64,000 bases of DNA from Chaetorhynchus papuensis. Its lineage: Eukaryota; Chordata; Aves; Passeriformes; Rhipiduridae. The number at the start of each line of letters is the position of its first letter. The first letter of the stretch is position 1. The notes beneath the pieces were generated by a model. The model worked only from the letters and a program-made list of their open reading frames with translations, was not told the origin of the DNA and searched no databases. This document shows, one piece after another, positions 25,701 through 41,400 of the stretch. Made by a program: the position numbers and the translations under genes. The DNA is taken from assembly GCA_013396525.1 (NCBI GenBank), contig VWYX01001240.1, positions 62,001 to 126,000 of the forward strand, in the 5' to 3' direction.

Positions 25701-28700
25701 ACTGCTTTTGCATATGATGGAGGAGGTGCTGAAGGAGGCTGGCAACTGGAGTAGTCAGGAAGTGGAGTGCTATACGGGGAGTTGTCGAAAGATGGAGCTG
25801 GACAGAAGATGGAAAGCAGCAGCAAAGGCAGGATAAAAAAAGGAGAAAGAGAAAAAGGGAGCTAATGAAGCAACAAAACCAGCATTCAAACAAAACGTAA
25901 AAATGTAGACTACAGTTAGTACCAGAGGATTAGGCACAAGTGAAAATACTGTTAGGAAAGTTTTACATATTATCAACGGCTGCTTTTAAATTTTACCAAC
26001 TCTTTTTGTGCCAACATTTGAATTTACAAGTACGTTCTAGAGAAGGTTTTCTCAAATCCCATCTGTGAGATGGATTAGATATAGGGTTGAGCAATCAGTC
26101 TTTTACCAGCTTTTATCTTCCTGTTTGGTTTCAAACTGCAAGCAAGTGTAGCGATCTTAACATTTGTTTCAACTCCACTAATAAAACTCTTACCACAGGC
26201 AGCAAGTGTCATCTCTCTATTCCCCAGAAAAAGCTCCATAGCAAATATTGAAAGTACTGGGAATAAAACTACCAATAAAATCCTCTGCTCTAAAATGACT
26301 TACACAGTATTCCTTGACTTTCACCATGAGCTGACTTATGTAAATTGAGTTTGAGACTGAAGAACAACCAAGCACTTGACTAATGTTCCATTATATTACC
26401 AAAATGAGAAAGCTTTCAGTTATCACTGGATACATTTCCGCAGGCAGTGCATTATCTTATCTACAAATACATACAACACAATTCACTGAAATGTTACCAC
26501 AATGATAAATTAAGCAAGACTTCATACTGAAAAGCATTTCTCACACTATTACTTTGCCTTTTATAGGAACATACCTTCTATGTTAACACACTCAACCTGA
26601 TACCTTTAGGGTTTTTTTCCAGCTTATGCAATGACAATACATTTGTTGAATAGAGCAAACCATGATAAGGTATTTAGAAAGTTTAACTCATCCCACTTTA
26701 ACCAATGTTGGGGGTGCCCAAAATGATTCAAGTTCTTCCATGCAATCAGGGTATGGCAACGGAATGAGCAAATAGTGCAAAAAAATTTATTTCAGAATTA
26801 ATGGAAAATTATGACAGGAAAGTCAAAGCTCTTGGACTTCTTGTCATAAAGAAGGGGAAGGAATTCCAGCAAAACAAAGCCTGAAATACTGACTGTCGTT
26901 ACACAACTGTACTCACTGCCCTTTGTTGGCTCTCCCACACTCCATCACCCAAACACATAAAGAGCACTCTGGTGGTCGAACACGCTCGGGTTTTAAAATT
27001 CTTACCAGCATTTGAAATTCTTCTCTCTCTTTCCCATTCCAACTGTTCCCTTTCCAACTGTTCTTGCCGTTCTCTTTCTTGCCTCTCCCGTTCGAGTCGT
27101 TCGAGTCTCTCCCGGTCCTGCCTCTCCTTCTCTTGTCTCTCCCTTTCTAGGCGCTCTTGCCGCTCCCTTTCTTGCCGTTCTCTCTCCAGTTGCTCCTGCT
27201 CTAGGCGCTCTCTTTCCAGTCTTTCCCTTTCTAGCCTCTCTCTCTCCAGCCTCTCCCGTTCCATTCGTTCACGATCCAGCCTTTCCCGTTCCAGCTCCTT
27301 CTGCCTCTGCTGCTCTTGCAACTGTCTACAAAGCGTGAGAAAAGGAGAGACACTAAGCTGCAAGGCGAAAACCAAAAACATCGAGCAAACTGTTAAAAAG
27401 GACAAGGAGATAAAACTCATCAACAATCCTGGCAGCAGCGAGAACAAAAGCACAGCACTTGTACCTGCGTGGAAATCTTAATCCTAACATGTCATTTTTT
27501 CTGAGCTGGATAATAGTTTTATTGTGTTTACAGTAAAAAGAATCACCTATCCGATTTCCTCTTAACTAATTGAACATTCTGAGAGACAGCCTTCAAGAGG
27601 TAAGAACAGAAAGCTGATGCTGCTAATTTACGAACTGATACAATCTTCCCAGTTTGGGATATGGAGTTACATTTGTTCTTTGCATGGTATTTTATACTCG
27701 AAGCAGTGAATAGAAGTACAGTGAAATAGCAGTAACACAAATACTCATTAAAAAAAAAAAAACCACCCCCAAATAAATTATGGTTTTTGGATTAACTGAT
27801 CAGGTAGAATTTATCCAAATTTTACAGAAGAATCAAAATGCACATGTGTCCATCTCCACTTGCACTGTAACACGCACACACAGCTGAACTGGCAACAACA
27901 TGGGAACACCCTGAAGGCACAGGAAAGCTGGACATGGTCAAAAAAAACCCCAGGGTGCAGCAGCCAAGGAAACACTGCAGGGAGCTGGCAGGGTTTCCAG
28001 CTCATGGGAGTCTTTGCAAAGCAAAGCAGAGAGGGGGAAGACGTGAAGAGGAGGAAAACAAGTAAAAGCCAGGCAGTGGAAATATCCAAAGGGTAAGAAA
28101 GAAGCTTGCAAAATTCTCTGCCAAAGCCACTGGTTTGGCTGAAAGGACTTTCCTGAAAAAAAAAAAAAATACAGTGGGAAAAGCTATATACCACCTTTTT
28201 GATCCTTTCTTCTTTTTTTGTTTTACATTTTCTTTAGTTTTTTTAGGGCTTTTAAAAAGATGTATCTTTTAAATAAAATACAGCTTTTTGATTTTCAAAG
28301 CTTTTTCATCTCTTGGGGATAACTCACTGCTAAAACAAAAATTAGGCACATCTTCCTCCCAGCTGTGGCCAGTATGTTCCTCTCAGTATATAACACTGAA
28401 AATGTTGCTAGTTGTTGTTTTCTATTTGAATTCTTGTTTCCAAAAACAATCATGACAGTTAGAAAGAAAATCTTGTCTATAAAGCACAGAGCCATTTTTT
28501 CTGCCACGTTTCAGATGCAAACTGATGAAAGCTTCTCAACAAATACAAAGCACAGTCAGCTCTTAACTAAAAGGCAGAGAGGAGACCTGAATTTTGACAC
28601 CTCAAGCTACCAGATGTGTGTTTTCTACACTATGCCACTGGGCAATTTAATTTGGACAGTCATTGGCAATACTATGCATGTGTAGAGTCATAAGGACTGA

Positions 28701-29345
28701 ATTCTGCAAAGGAACTTCAGCTGTTTCACTCCTTTTCTTGCCCAGAAAATACCAGCATAACTGCAAACTCCAGACCATGAACTATTGTTACTGAAGTCCA
28801 TCTGGTTTTCAGACAAGTATTTTTCCTCTGGAAACAAAAAAAACACCAAAAAACACACACACACACACAAAAAATTTGAAATTTCATAATTGCTTTAACC
28901 AAGTAAGTTCCAGTTATGCACAACACAAGGACTTTTTTCACTACTCAAGTCACTACCCACCAGAAGCAAAAAATCAGTTCTGCTCCTCTACCAGTTCTTC
29001 CCTCAGCCATATAACAAAGCTGTAAGAGCAGTCACTATGAAATTAGAGCTGCAACTCAGCTTGTTAAATGCCTGATTTTTAGCTTCTCAAGTCCACTAAA
29101 AACTCTGGTGATTGACCCATAAGTATTTGGAATCAGTAGAGGATTTCTAGAAATATTAAGAGAATATAATGTAATATAATATAAACCACGGAAATTTAAG
29201 CTCCAAGAGGTATTAAAATATTTTTGACATTACATTTTTGCTTGTGCTGTACTGTACAAAACTAATTTCACTATGTCCTCTTTTTTACCCCCCCAGATGA
29301 AATCTATGATTAGAGGAAAACAGAGCTTTCATCAAGGCTAACTTC

Positions 29346-29400
<55 letters not shown>

Positions 29401-32400
29401 AAAGGAGAGGTGGATGCACATATTTGTATCTAAAAGGCTGTTCAGAGCAGAAGACAACACTGACAGACTCCAAAGCAGCTTTGTTTATTTTCGTCATTCT
29501 TTTGCATTCATTTGCCAGAAGTGAGCATATTCTAACTAGAAATGCACACTCTGTTCATCCTAAAACTAAAATGGAGATATGGCATTTGGGATCATAAACA
29601 TTTCACATTATATTTAGTTTATAATACTGGAAGGTATCAATTCCCTGGGTTTAACAACACATCAAGCAACTGCTAGAAAATTTCTTTTGCTTAAGTTCTT
29701 CGTTTCTTTACAGAAATAGAAGCTCAATATAGGTCACTCCTCACACAAGGGCAGCATTGCCAAGGCTGTTTTGCAATAAGCCATAGCAAGAGCTCTGCCA
29801 TTTCATATTTTCATAAGCAACCTGGGAAAGAAACAGCAAGGTGCTCCTTATAAAGCTCCTTAGTGATGTTAAGATATTTAGGATAGCAAGGATGATGGCT
29901 GATTAGGAAGAACTACTGATGGATCTTCTAATTCCACCTAACCTGGGAATAAAACTGGCAAATAAAGCTCACCTGAAGTGAAGCAAGGGAGAGAGAGGGA
30001 AATGTCTGCTAAATTCATACACAGAGTGCTGGACTTTGAGTTGCCTGTTGACCCAGAGGTGAAATATTGGGGTTACAACAGGCAGTTCTGCAACAACATC
30101 CATTCACTGACGTGTTCTGCTCCAAAACATCAACCAGAGGCTACCCATCAAGAAAGGATTACAGAGCAGCACAGAAATAGCACCATCCTGCCTCACAGTC
30201 CCTGCATCCCTGCTCCCACCTCAAACCAGGGAGAACGGCAGAACTGAAAAGATTCGAAGAGCGACAACACTGTGACCAAACGTACCAAACACCTTCCATT
30301 TAAAAATGATTTTAAAAGCTGGAATTCTGCATTCTGGGAAAGACAACTGGAGCTGTATAAAACCCTCAGTGCTGAGGACATCCTTTTACAACAGCTGGGA
30401 GGAAAGATTCGATGCAACTAATGAGAGCAAAGCTCAAAAGAAAAGAGCACCTCTGCACATCAGGCAGATGAGCTATGGAACACCTTGCCAGGGTGATTCA
30501 AAGAAAGAGTAGGAAAAAGCCCACAGGAAAAAAAAACCCAAAAAACCATGGGAAATCATTTAGAAAACAGAAATAGCATCATGCAGAAGCTGTTGAACCC
30601 AGAGATGCCCAGAGGATGGGAGAGCAGCAGAGGGAAATATTCCAGGTGTTTGGCCTGGCCTGGAAGGGTTTGTGTTGTAACAAAAGGCATTTAAGTGTTC
30701 AAAATTCATCTGAAGCAAAAACTGTTTCAATTGGCAATGAACATTATCAAACAGTGCTGGATACCTAATAAGATCTATATGAAAGACAGTGAGAAGCACT
30801 TTCATCCACACAGGACCTGAATGAAAAAGTACTCATTATTTTGTAAATATTGAGCTACTCAGTATTTAACACTTCCCTTCTTTTGTAGAAGAATCCTCAT
30901 TAAAAAAATCTTCAGGAAATAAAAGGAAAAAAACCCAGAATTTTTTGGCAGGAACAAAGTTAAGCACCTTGCTTACAATACAAATACTCTACCAAGAGAG
31001 GGCAGTAAAATACCTTGCAAATATATCTTATACATATGAGATTAAATACACCATTGTTGAGAATAATTTCTCATTACATGTCACTGAAGCATCCCTTTGT
31101 CAACAAAGAAAAAAAAAGAAACCAAAACAATAAGCAAACAACAACAAAAATCAAAAAACCACACCTCACACCTCACTACATTTCTACTGTCATTTTAACA
31201 GTTTTAATAAATGTTTTGAATAGCAAACCAAAAGGTGCACAATTCAGGAGATCAGTATGCCAGTAATGCAATCAAGTTGCTTTAACACAACTTAAGAATT
31301 CCATAAACTACACACTCCATCTTAGCAAGTGTTACAGTGGGTAGCTTAAAAAGATTAAAACCACATTTGATTAATTTAAAAAATGGCATTAAATCCCTCT
31401 GGTTTTGTTTAGCTAGCAATAGATAGTATAATTTTATTTTAAAATTCTGTCAGAGATCAAAATTATATTAGACAAAAGCATTAGTAGATTAAGGAGAGTC
31501 ATCACACATCAATTAAAGTACATCTGAATGTCAAGACTGGTAGTTCAAGAACCCTGTGAAAGCAATACCTGAAAATCCTTCAGCCTTAGAAAGCACATCT
31601 GGCCACCAGGACAACTTCAGAAAAAGCTGAAGGGGTACTCAAAAGGCCCCAGAAAGCTGTCTCATAATGAAATGCTCATTATGCAAAGGCAATGTGATTA
31701 TTCTAACTATTTTTAGAAGTGTGAATTACTAAATCTAAGAGCTGATTTCCATTAAATAGCTGAGGCTGCTGTAAAACTGTACATGTCAGTCACACACAAG
31801 GTACTGTTACTCATGTTCAGATTCAGAGTCAACTTCAGAATCTCAGAATAGCTGCTAGCTTTACCACAAAGACTACTCATGACACTTTCTTTGTGGATTT
31901 TAATTAGCTTTGTGTCAAAAACAAATTGGGAAACTTTACTTTGGGGTGTTTTGGGGGAGGCTCTTGGTTATTTTTTTTTGTGGTGGTGTTTTAAAGTTAG
32001 CATACTTTAATACTGCATCAGCTTTTAAAATTATTTCCCCTCTTGCCTTTATACTTTTGTCCAGTTAAGGAGATAGTGGGAAATACTGTCTGAGGATAAA
32101 GAAAGAATCATATTTACAACACTAACTCGTGACTTAATATGAGCATTAATCCTGCAGTTCTTTGGGCAGCCAAGCAGCAGGAGCACGACTACATTCTTGA
32201 AATAACACATGGAGGAAAAAAAATGCAATGAGCAGAATTAATCACACAGTGTTGCATCCCCGCTAGAAAAAAATCCCCCCACATTCTGGGATGGTGAAAG
32301 TGTTTAGAATGTCTCCTGCATGACAACTGCAAAACAGAATTGCAGTTAATTTACTTACCCAGGTACACACAAAGCCTTCCTGGCTTGCTCTTGATCATAA

Positions 32401-35400
32401 AAAGGAATAACAATTAAGAATTCCTGCTGTCTCAGCTTCTGTTATTATATGGAATGAGCCAACACCACATGCACACTGAGATCTCTTTCCATTTAGCAAG
32501 TAGCACCACTTCATTCAAAACCCACTGTGTGTGATGGGTAACCAGGAGGTTATCTCAAATTAATACTATCCATTATTTTTGGACCTGTTTTGGGGAAGCA
32601 GAAGGGAACAGGTGGGGTTTTTAACTTCTGTTCCTGAAGGTGAATGACTGAGAGACCCTCCTGTCCTTTTGCTAAAGACCTCAACATAGTCAATCAAAAG
32701 AATAGAGTCCCCAGTTAATTCTCTGAAAATATGGCCATTGCTACACAGGTTGAAGAGAAGACAAAGATCTCAACTAAATTAAGAAACTTCAGTGTTTACT
32801 GGTAAAACAATATTCTGTTTCAGAGCAGACTTAATAGCCAGAGGGAAACTGTCCTTTTCTGGGACACTTTTCACATCTAAGCCTCCATATCTTGGTCACC
32901 TGCAGCAGTTACTCAGAGCTTCTGTCACAAGGGCACCAAGAGAAAAAAAAAAAACCCTGCAAGTAACAAATCCAGAGCTGAAACAGTTTGCAGAAGCCAA
33001 GAGCTGCCTGCTCTGGCAGGTCACCTTGTTTCCTCAAGTGGAAGTTGTGTTGTACATTCACATAAATCTTCAGGATTCTAACACTAGCTTGCTTTGCTCT
33101 TGGCTGTGAGATCAAGCCATTAAATTTTTTCCTAAAAAGATGATAGGAAACTGCACTGAGAAGCCCATATATCAACCTGAATAACAGAGTTCAGCCACGA
33201 ACCTGGAAGGCTTCTTGTCACAAAGCCAGATACATTAAAAACAGAGGTATTTCCATGAACAGTACAAAGGCATCTTTGTATCACATCCAAATTCGGCAGG
33301 CACTGAGCTGATAGATATCCCAAGATGAACAAAAACTTGTTTAGAGTATTTAATTTTAAAACTCACTGTAGAAAACAAAGATCCAAGACAAAGCCTGCAG
33401 AAAACAAAATATCTTGAGGAACAGACCTGACTGAAGCAATTGCTACATTGAATGAAGAGGTCAGCTGCAGGCAGATAATACATAATATTTGACAGCTGTT
33501 GGTCGTCATTTATGAACAAGCCAATTTCATATTTCATTCTTTCCTGGCAGAAAAACTGTGTGTCAAAGCAGGGCATCTAATCACTCAGAAAGATCAATAC
33601 GAATACTATCCCCGTTTTGTCTGCTTAAAGATACAACAACAAGGAGAATGGGGGAGAAAAACAAATATATCACTAACATGTATTGAAAGGCGACACCAAA
33701 AACCATCACTTGAGTCATTAAAAAACAATTAAAAATCATAAAATTGAGAGATTTTCTGTGTCCCTCATTGTGGTTTTCGCCTTTTTTTTGTTTTTGAAAA
33801 ATAAGTTTCTTGCTTGTGCTGCTACTTTTTCTAAAATGACAAGGTGTGGCAGAAGAGAGACACAAGGATGACACCCAGAAGGCAACATGAAGGTTGCCAG
33901 ACTATTGCTGGCTTAAAACATTGCAGTAACGTTCAGCACTTACTGTTCTGAAAGTTACCATGAAGACATTCTGTATAAGAAACCAAATGTGGTTGTAAGA
34001 AAGCATTCAACAGTGCATGCATCTTTCTTTCTGTGCTTCACTAGGGTTTTTTTTAAAGGTTTATAAAGAAGAAATCTAGGAATAACTCTACTAAAGTTCT
34101 AAAAGTAAATGTATTGTATCAGCTACCATTAAAGCTGGGCTCATCAATCCCAACTGAGTTGTTCAACCCAGAGCCTCAGTGTAGCCAGGCTTTGGGGGCT
34201 GCTCCAAGCTCCTCTAACCCTGCCTCCAACTGTGGAGCAACAAACAAGACCAGCAATGTTTTGAGTTTTATTCTCAAAGGCTGTTAGCCCCAGCATGTGG
34301 GCACAGATAGCATTATCTAATCCAACAGTCACTACTTACTAGAATACATCTCACATGATGGTTCTCCTCCTCCTCCCACCACTGAGTCACTGCAACAAAC
34401 AGAGCAGCTGGCTGCAAACAGGCTGCACAATGTCTGGCTGAGCCACAGGCACCAGCACCAGATGCAGGCTGACCTCAGCTCCATCTGAAGCACGCTGTCC
34501 TCCCCAGAAGAGCGGCCGCCTTGTGATCACCAGGATCTGCACACGCTCTCTGGACAGCAACAGAAGTGGATACAGACACAGCTAACCTACTTTACCACCA
34601 TTGAAACTGTTTACAGGGCAAAAAAAAGTGCTCTGACATGTTAGTTTGAACTTAGATCCTTGCTTGATTTTTAATAGTTTAAGCCTCTGATCATCTTCTG
34701 CACAAGTTCAGGAAAGTGTGTCTGTTACGGCCCTTCAAATTTGCAGGAACTTATCTGAATAATCAAAACGGAGTATCAGCATTAAACTTGCTCTTCCATC
34801 TTTAATATTAAATATTTATTCACCACTCCAAAATTCAGCATTTACCACAGAGCTCACTCTCCTGTATGGTCACGCAAACCTACTGAATACTGATCTCAGT
34901 GCCTACACATTATGTACCATGGAATGAGCACACACCACCCCCCAAATTTCATAATTCATGTACAAACAGAAAATACATCCACAGCTCGGAAATTTCCAAT
35001 CTGTATTGACATCAAACGCAGGCAGCCTCCACAGAGACTGAGAATCTTCATAAATAAAAAGTACACGGATGCACCAATAACATCAGCTCAGCAGAAGTGA
35101 TCAAGAGATACCCTCTTTGCATCTTCCTAAGCAATCTCTGCTGCATAAACTTCGCTTTGCATTACCTAAACTAAACTCCTGCTCTAAAACTCTTACCAAG
35201 TTAGCTTTATTTTCTGTCAAGTGCTAGACAGTCAGGACGGTTTCTACCTGAGCACAATGCACAGGGTGTCAGGGAAACCCAGACAAGACTGAGTCAGCTT
35301 GGTACAATGAGCCAGAAACAGGGATTCAGGAGATCTGCCAAGCCTGACTGTTGAAGGGCAGAGGTTTGTGAATGAGTTTATGTATATGCTCTGGAACTGA

Positions 35401-38400
35401 CAATTACTGCCAGTCTGAACACTGCTGTGGATCTTTGGTTCTTTAAGCAGAAGTGAGAGGTGAGACTGTTTCAAAATATGGTTTGTTTGGTCTTTTTAAA
35501 AAATTAGTATCAAACACTCTACAGTTTGTTTAATGCAAAATGATATAAGCATGTCATTGACTACATGCATCATAATTTCAGAACACTGCACAAATCTAGG
35601 TCCTTACAGCTACTTCCAGTGATCAGGCAGCTTTTTCTTGATCAGTCACCATCACATGTAACACTTCCAAGGTCCATTTGATTTTCCCTGTACACTAGTA
35701 TGGTTTACGGGTCGGTGACTTTCCCCTCTAAAAACAGGACACCTACTATGAACTCTCGTTCTGTTCTGATCATCAAAATCTGCAGTATCATCCAACTCCT
35801 CCCATTCTCCTTCATTCTCATGTATCTCAACTCGCATCAGCAGCAAGGACTTGCTTTGTTCAGCAAAACACCAAAACAGATTTGCTTGTTCCAGGTCCCA
35901 TTGATGCACTGATGCCTGTTCTCGTGCTCCTTACACTTCCACAGCAATCCTCCTCTCTGCCACATTAACTAGGAAATTCCCTCTTGGTATCTGTCAAATG
36001 CTTTACCAAAGCCCACGAACAGCCCTTCTGCTTTTGCAAAGAAAATATTAGCTGGGTCCAGTTTACTGTCCTTATGTTTTATCTGTTACCAAAGTCAAAA
36101 TAACAGGCTTTCATTTCCTTGATCAAAAGGGATTTAAGGTTTAAGAAGAAGCTTTTATGTTATAAGCTAAAAATGCATTAGCTGGAAGTAATAAGAACTA
36201 GGTTTTATCAGTCAAGCAAAAATTAGTAGCCAGCCACCACGATAAAGACATGAAGAGACAACTACAACCCTGAAATGTGTTAGAGAGAGGAATTCTAATA
36301 GACTAAGGGATCTATTAATGCTCTTGCATCAAACCTCATTAAACCTAATTTTCTTCATCTCCATCTTTTCAATATATTATCTAAAACTAACAGAACATGA
36401 ATGTTCCTGGCAGAAGCTAGATCACAAAAAGACACCTGTACTCAGGGAATTTTAGAAAAAAGGAGACTCTCAGCAGCAGAAAAACCTTTCACTGGCAAAA
36501 AGAAAAAAAAAGGGAAAAAAATACCCCTTATCTTAGGCAAAAAAAATTCTTTTGATTTCATCTAAATCAACTCTCTGGGACGCAGACTTCATGCAAATGG
36601 TGTAACATGCAGTTACACACAATAAAATCATATAACTGATTGTACTGACCACTCAAACCCTACACCAAAAGGCCAACCACTACATCACAATCATGCCTAT
36701 CTCAGAATAGAACTCTCAGTTATAACCTAATCAATCCATATGCCTTTTAAAGAAATTCTACATCCTTGAAAGAAGCTGTTGGATAAATGGCACAATTTCA
36801 AAAGCAAAGGAAAACTGGAAGTTGTACATCAGGCCACTAACTAGGGAAAGGTGACAGGCTGTGGGAAATCAGTAGAAACAAGGCTACCAGGGACACAAAG
36901 CCATGGGCAAACTTTCATTTCTTTAAATTACTATAGCTAAATTGATACTGAATTGTGGGGGGCGAGTTTTTTTCTTTTAGTATTTCCACACATTTTCAAG
37001 CTCAGAACTATGTAATAATTACTAATTTACAGGGGGAAAATATTTTACTGCAGTTAAAAAATAAGATTAGCAAAATTCAGAAAAAAACTGTTTTAATCTG
37101 TAAAATAAAAATCTTGCCTTTGAGTTCATCAGTAAATAAGAAACTGTTCCCCTTTCAGCCTCTGAACTTGCACTAAAACTAAGAATCCTCCCACAAGGTG
37201 TTATGAAAACCACACCGTAGCAGTACTATATTCCAGCATGAGCACACCCTGCATTTTCTTTAACAGTATCACCACAAACCAAACTAAACCTGCAAGTAAA
37301 CTTTGAGTATTTAACAATGACAACCCCCCACTAATATTCTGCGGTTGTGTTTTGCCAACTTGTAATGTTTTCAAGTACTTACGAAAGAATTCGGTCCAGT
37401 TTTGGTCCATGACGTCCCTGAGGGACAGTGGGGGGCTTGTACACCCTCATCATCCCTTACTGTCTGTACACTTCCTCTGCTCCTGGAGCTCTTGCTCTCT
37501 TTATTTAAGAAGTGGTGACCGTTTTGAAGTTATTTATAAACATTAACTCATTAAATTCCCAAGTGTCATATTAGATACCAAGCGGGTGACTCATATTCCT
37601 GACAGTATATTTACCACGGCTGGGAGAGAAGGTAAATTTACACGCACGAGTAGCACCCACAGGCACGCCGTGAACTAATCTTGTATTTTAAAATGGTCTG
37701 TGACATTAGGTAACTCTGAAGTTATTAACAAATACGTGTGTCAACTGAAGCTGGCTCATTAGCAATCGGTGGAATTTATAAACACTGCCTGGCCACCGCT
37801 CTGACAAAATGAAAAACAGCCCACAGAACAAAATATCCCCTCAGTTTTGAGGATCAAAAATGGAAGCCGGAGTTTTAAAGCTTGTTATTACTGTACTTAA
37901 GGAAGTGCAAGTTAGGGCAAATTAGAGCTAGCTGCAAGTACTCCCTGAGAGGGAAAGCACATACCATGTGCTACGGTTTCTTAAAAGACAGGAACAAAGT
38001 TATCAATTCACCAGAAAAAATTACTGCATTACACCTTATGTGTAATCTTGGCCTCATAAAAACCTCAGTGTTTCAGGTGGCACATCTGGTCCTAGCAGCT
38101 TTAGAAACTGTATCTCTGGACAGTAAGCAATACAAATATTCAAGCAAGAAGATCTGCAGCAAAATAAACAAAGTAGTATTACTACTTTAGCACTTTTACC
38201 CAAAATGTAAGGCATCTAAATCCTTTCTAAAACAGAGAAAAATCTCTGAACCAAAATAATGTACTTCTGCTGGCAATGATCTAATTTCACTCTTCAGTTC
38301 CCAATTTTCCCAAGATTCCTGAACACTGCTTATAAAAGCAAAGGAAAACATCAGATCCGTTGAAGAGCTCTCTTTATTATGCCACTCTTCACCGGTCAGT

Positions 38401-41400
38401 CTTTTGGCAAAATATTTCTGAAGAAATATTTCTATTTCTGCCTAGGAAAACCCTGAAGCTACAAGCCACATAATTTAACTTTGAAATTAGTCCTTCTTTG
38501 AGCAGAGGGTTGGACTAGACTTCCACAGGGTCCCTTTTTCAACTTTAATTTTCATGCAAGCAGATATTTTTCTCCAGCTCAGAATAATTTACAAAACGTT
38601 TTCCTGCACTTAACATGGGAGTCAGTTACACACCACTAAATCCAGGTACACCTAAGAGGAGGGATGTGAGACCAGAACTCAAAGACAACCATTATCAAGC
38701 CACATTTTAAAGAAAACCCCCACCCAAAAGACACACATTTCACGAGCCATAGACTTGGCAAAGCCTTTCTCCTGATCCATCACAAACCCCATGTTCCTTC
38801 CCACGCAGTAACATTTATTCCCATTTCTTGCATTCCCTGTAGTCTCACTGCTCCCCACAGGATCCGAGTCTGCCCACACTGCCTTTACCCTTTACTGAGA
38901 TTGGAAATGTCACTTGTAGATATGTTAAAAGTAATATACACTTAAACCTTTCCTTCCCAACTATTTACTACTCTCTGAATTATGGTAGTAACTCTTGTTC
39001 GTACAGTCTGAAAGCTGCAATGCAGTTACTACGGAAGAGAAGTTCTAGCTTTGAGTTAATTGAACTTTATTATAACCATGTAGTTACAGGAGTAATGAGA
39101 CCAAAGAAGCACTTGTGAAATGTTTTAACAAAATTACATGTTCTTCTTAAGCTTAATGACACAACAGCAATAGTCTTTCCATGGACAATCTGTCTAGCAG
39201 CATGAGTAAACACCCATTCCAGTGCTCCATCCTTGGTTCAGGGAAAAACAAATCAAACCCAGGACCAGACTTCAAAGAGGACATTACATTAAATGGAAAC
39301 AAGCAGAGCACACTGATCAAAAAAGCAAAGCCACAGAATGCCATCTGATAGGATGTCCTTCACATGCCAAAAATTTCAAGAGACTTTCAGAGCTCTTAAT
39401 ATAGGGCAGCACTTTTTTCTGAGGAGATGCCTATCTACAGTGCTTCTCTGAAAAGTATTTCAGCATTATACATTTCAGATAATGCAGCCTTCTAAAGGAA
39501 CAGACAGGAAATAAAAATACTAAAAGCCACTAATGTAGGACAGAAAAAATATCAAAAGAAAAAAAGGCTTTTTAAAAGTCTATCAAAAGAAGAGACATAA
39601 AAGACTTTTACCATGACAGCAAACTTGCACATAAACACATCAGACAACTTTGTAATGAGCTTTCTGCTATTTGTTTTTAAACAAGGTAACTTTCAGATAA
39701 AGTGATTCCTGCTCAGATTCAAGAACACACAGAAGAAAAGAGACAGACAAGTATGACCAATTTTGATGTCAACCCTTTGTTCAACATATATAGCTAGTTT
39801 ATGAAATGAATTATTCCCAAATTAGCAATCTGGTTCTGCTCACCTTTTCATAAACAAACTAAATGCTGAATAGCAAAACAGAAGAAACTTGGGTGCTGAT
39901 TAGAGCCAACATGTTTAAGCACTCTTCCAGTTACCACAAAAGGCTATTAGGTGCATTTACACCATCAGTCTGGACCACCTCCCATTTATTCAAGGCTCCT
40001 GTTCCCTGTATCTGTTCTGCATGTGACCTAAATCGCTCCCAGCATCCCTTCAGGAAGGGAACAGCTAATCTCCTGGGAGTATTTTGATGGTAAAATAATC
40101 CAGGATTGCACCACAGGCAGTGTGCTTGGGACAGCCCAAGGTCTTGCTGTTTTCACTTAGCCCAGCGTGACAGCACTGTCCTACGAGACTTTGCCATTTC
40201 ATACACCCATAACCCAGACAGTCACCCTACAGCACTGCCCCACATTGCCACGAAACAAAAGCGGGAGTGTGGCAACCACAAAGTTTCCTAGAAATTGGGC
40301 ACTTCACCGATACATAATGATTATTAAAAGGAATGGAAAAAACCCTGTATGTTTGAAATGCTACGGGTCTGAAAAACATCCCACTAGGATAGAAATTGAA
40401 TGGAACAGCTTAGCTTGGAGGAAGCACCAAGTGGTCAGGGGAACACAGACTAGTCACTGAGGGCAGCACAGATATAACCAGCACTGCTCCAGCACTGCTA
40501 AAGGCTCCATAAATTTAAACACTAAAAGTAGAAGATTAAGGGGTTTTTTGCTAAAGAATACATTGTAAAGGCAAACAGGATTTCCAATAGAATGTTCTGA
40601 TCTAGTACATCCACATTCAGGACAAAAACCTTGTCATTGGTCATGACTCAATTCTCTGCTCCTAAAACTCCCTTCCTCGCTCGCTGCTTTTCTCAGTGTC
40701 AAAAACTGAACACACAACAGTCACTTGAAAATTAATTAGCCTGGTTGGAAACGACAGCAGTGAAATCTCCCAAGGCTTCCCCTCTGATCTTCAACTCTTT
40801 CCTGACAGGCCAATTCCAATTGCATTGTTTGAATGGGTGGAGAGCACGAACAAGAGATCCAACTACAAAGTTTTTACAGAGCTGCACTAATGAAAACTGT
40901 GCACATACAAATGCTGCCCTCATGCAGGAGAGCAGTTCTAAGTCCTTGACATTTATTTTCTCATCATTCAAGGAGTTAACACTTCCTTGAACTGAACAGC
41001 TGTTCACTTTTCATACCATACCTTCTCTGGATTTCCATTTCTTCTTGTGATGGACCATTTTGTACTTGAGAGGGAAGCTGTGAATTCTGTCGAGGCAATG
41101 TAGGACCTAAGAGCAAAGACAGATCATAAAAAAAAAAAATGAATTTTTAACATGCAAAAAAAAAGCACAAAATCAAGGAAAAAGGCCAGCCATCACACAA
41201 CATTGTAAAGAACTGCTCACTTCTGCTTTTTAAGCCAAACAAGCTCAACAACATAATGCAGCAAATCAAAACTGCAACCTCACGCATGTACAATGTTACC
41301 TCACACACCTGCGGAATGAATTTATTTCACATGGATGGAAAGGTTCCACAGAAATGCAAAACAAACTTTATATATGATGGAATTTGACAAAAGCTTTGAA

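Larger units (their letters stand above)
27326..41021 (-). other. ENAH: ENAH intron 4
   Basis: A 13.7-kb intron with no supported gene. It contains a (CA)n tract (28852-28869), a 50-nt T run (29349-29398) and a short CR1-like fragment (38499-38550). Small ORFs are random in character. Confidence 0.85.

Noticed and set aside
25308..25745. 145-codon minus-strand ORF overlapping exon 6 in another frame
   Set aside because: Out of frame with all splice junctions; exon 6 frame matches known Mena sequence.
26972..27481. Ser/Cys/Arg-rich plus-strand ORF of 169 codons and a 108-codon partner
   Set aside because: Mirror images of the LERER repeat in exon 5; repeats keep several frames open by chance.
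27811..28194. 127-codon minus-strand ORF in intron 4
   Set aside because: Phe/Cys/Leu-rich random composition, starts in a T-rich tract and resembles no protein family I recognise.
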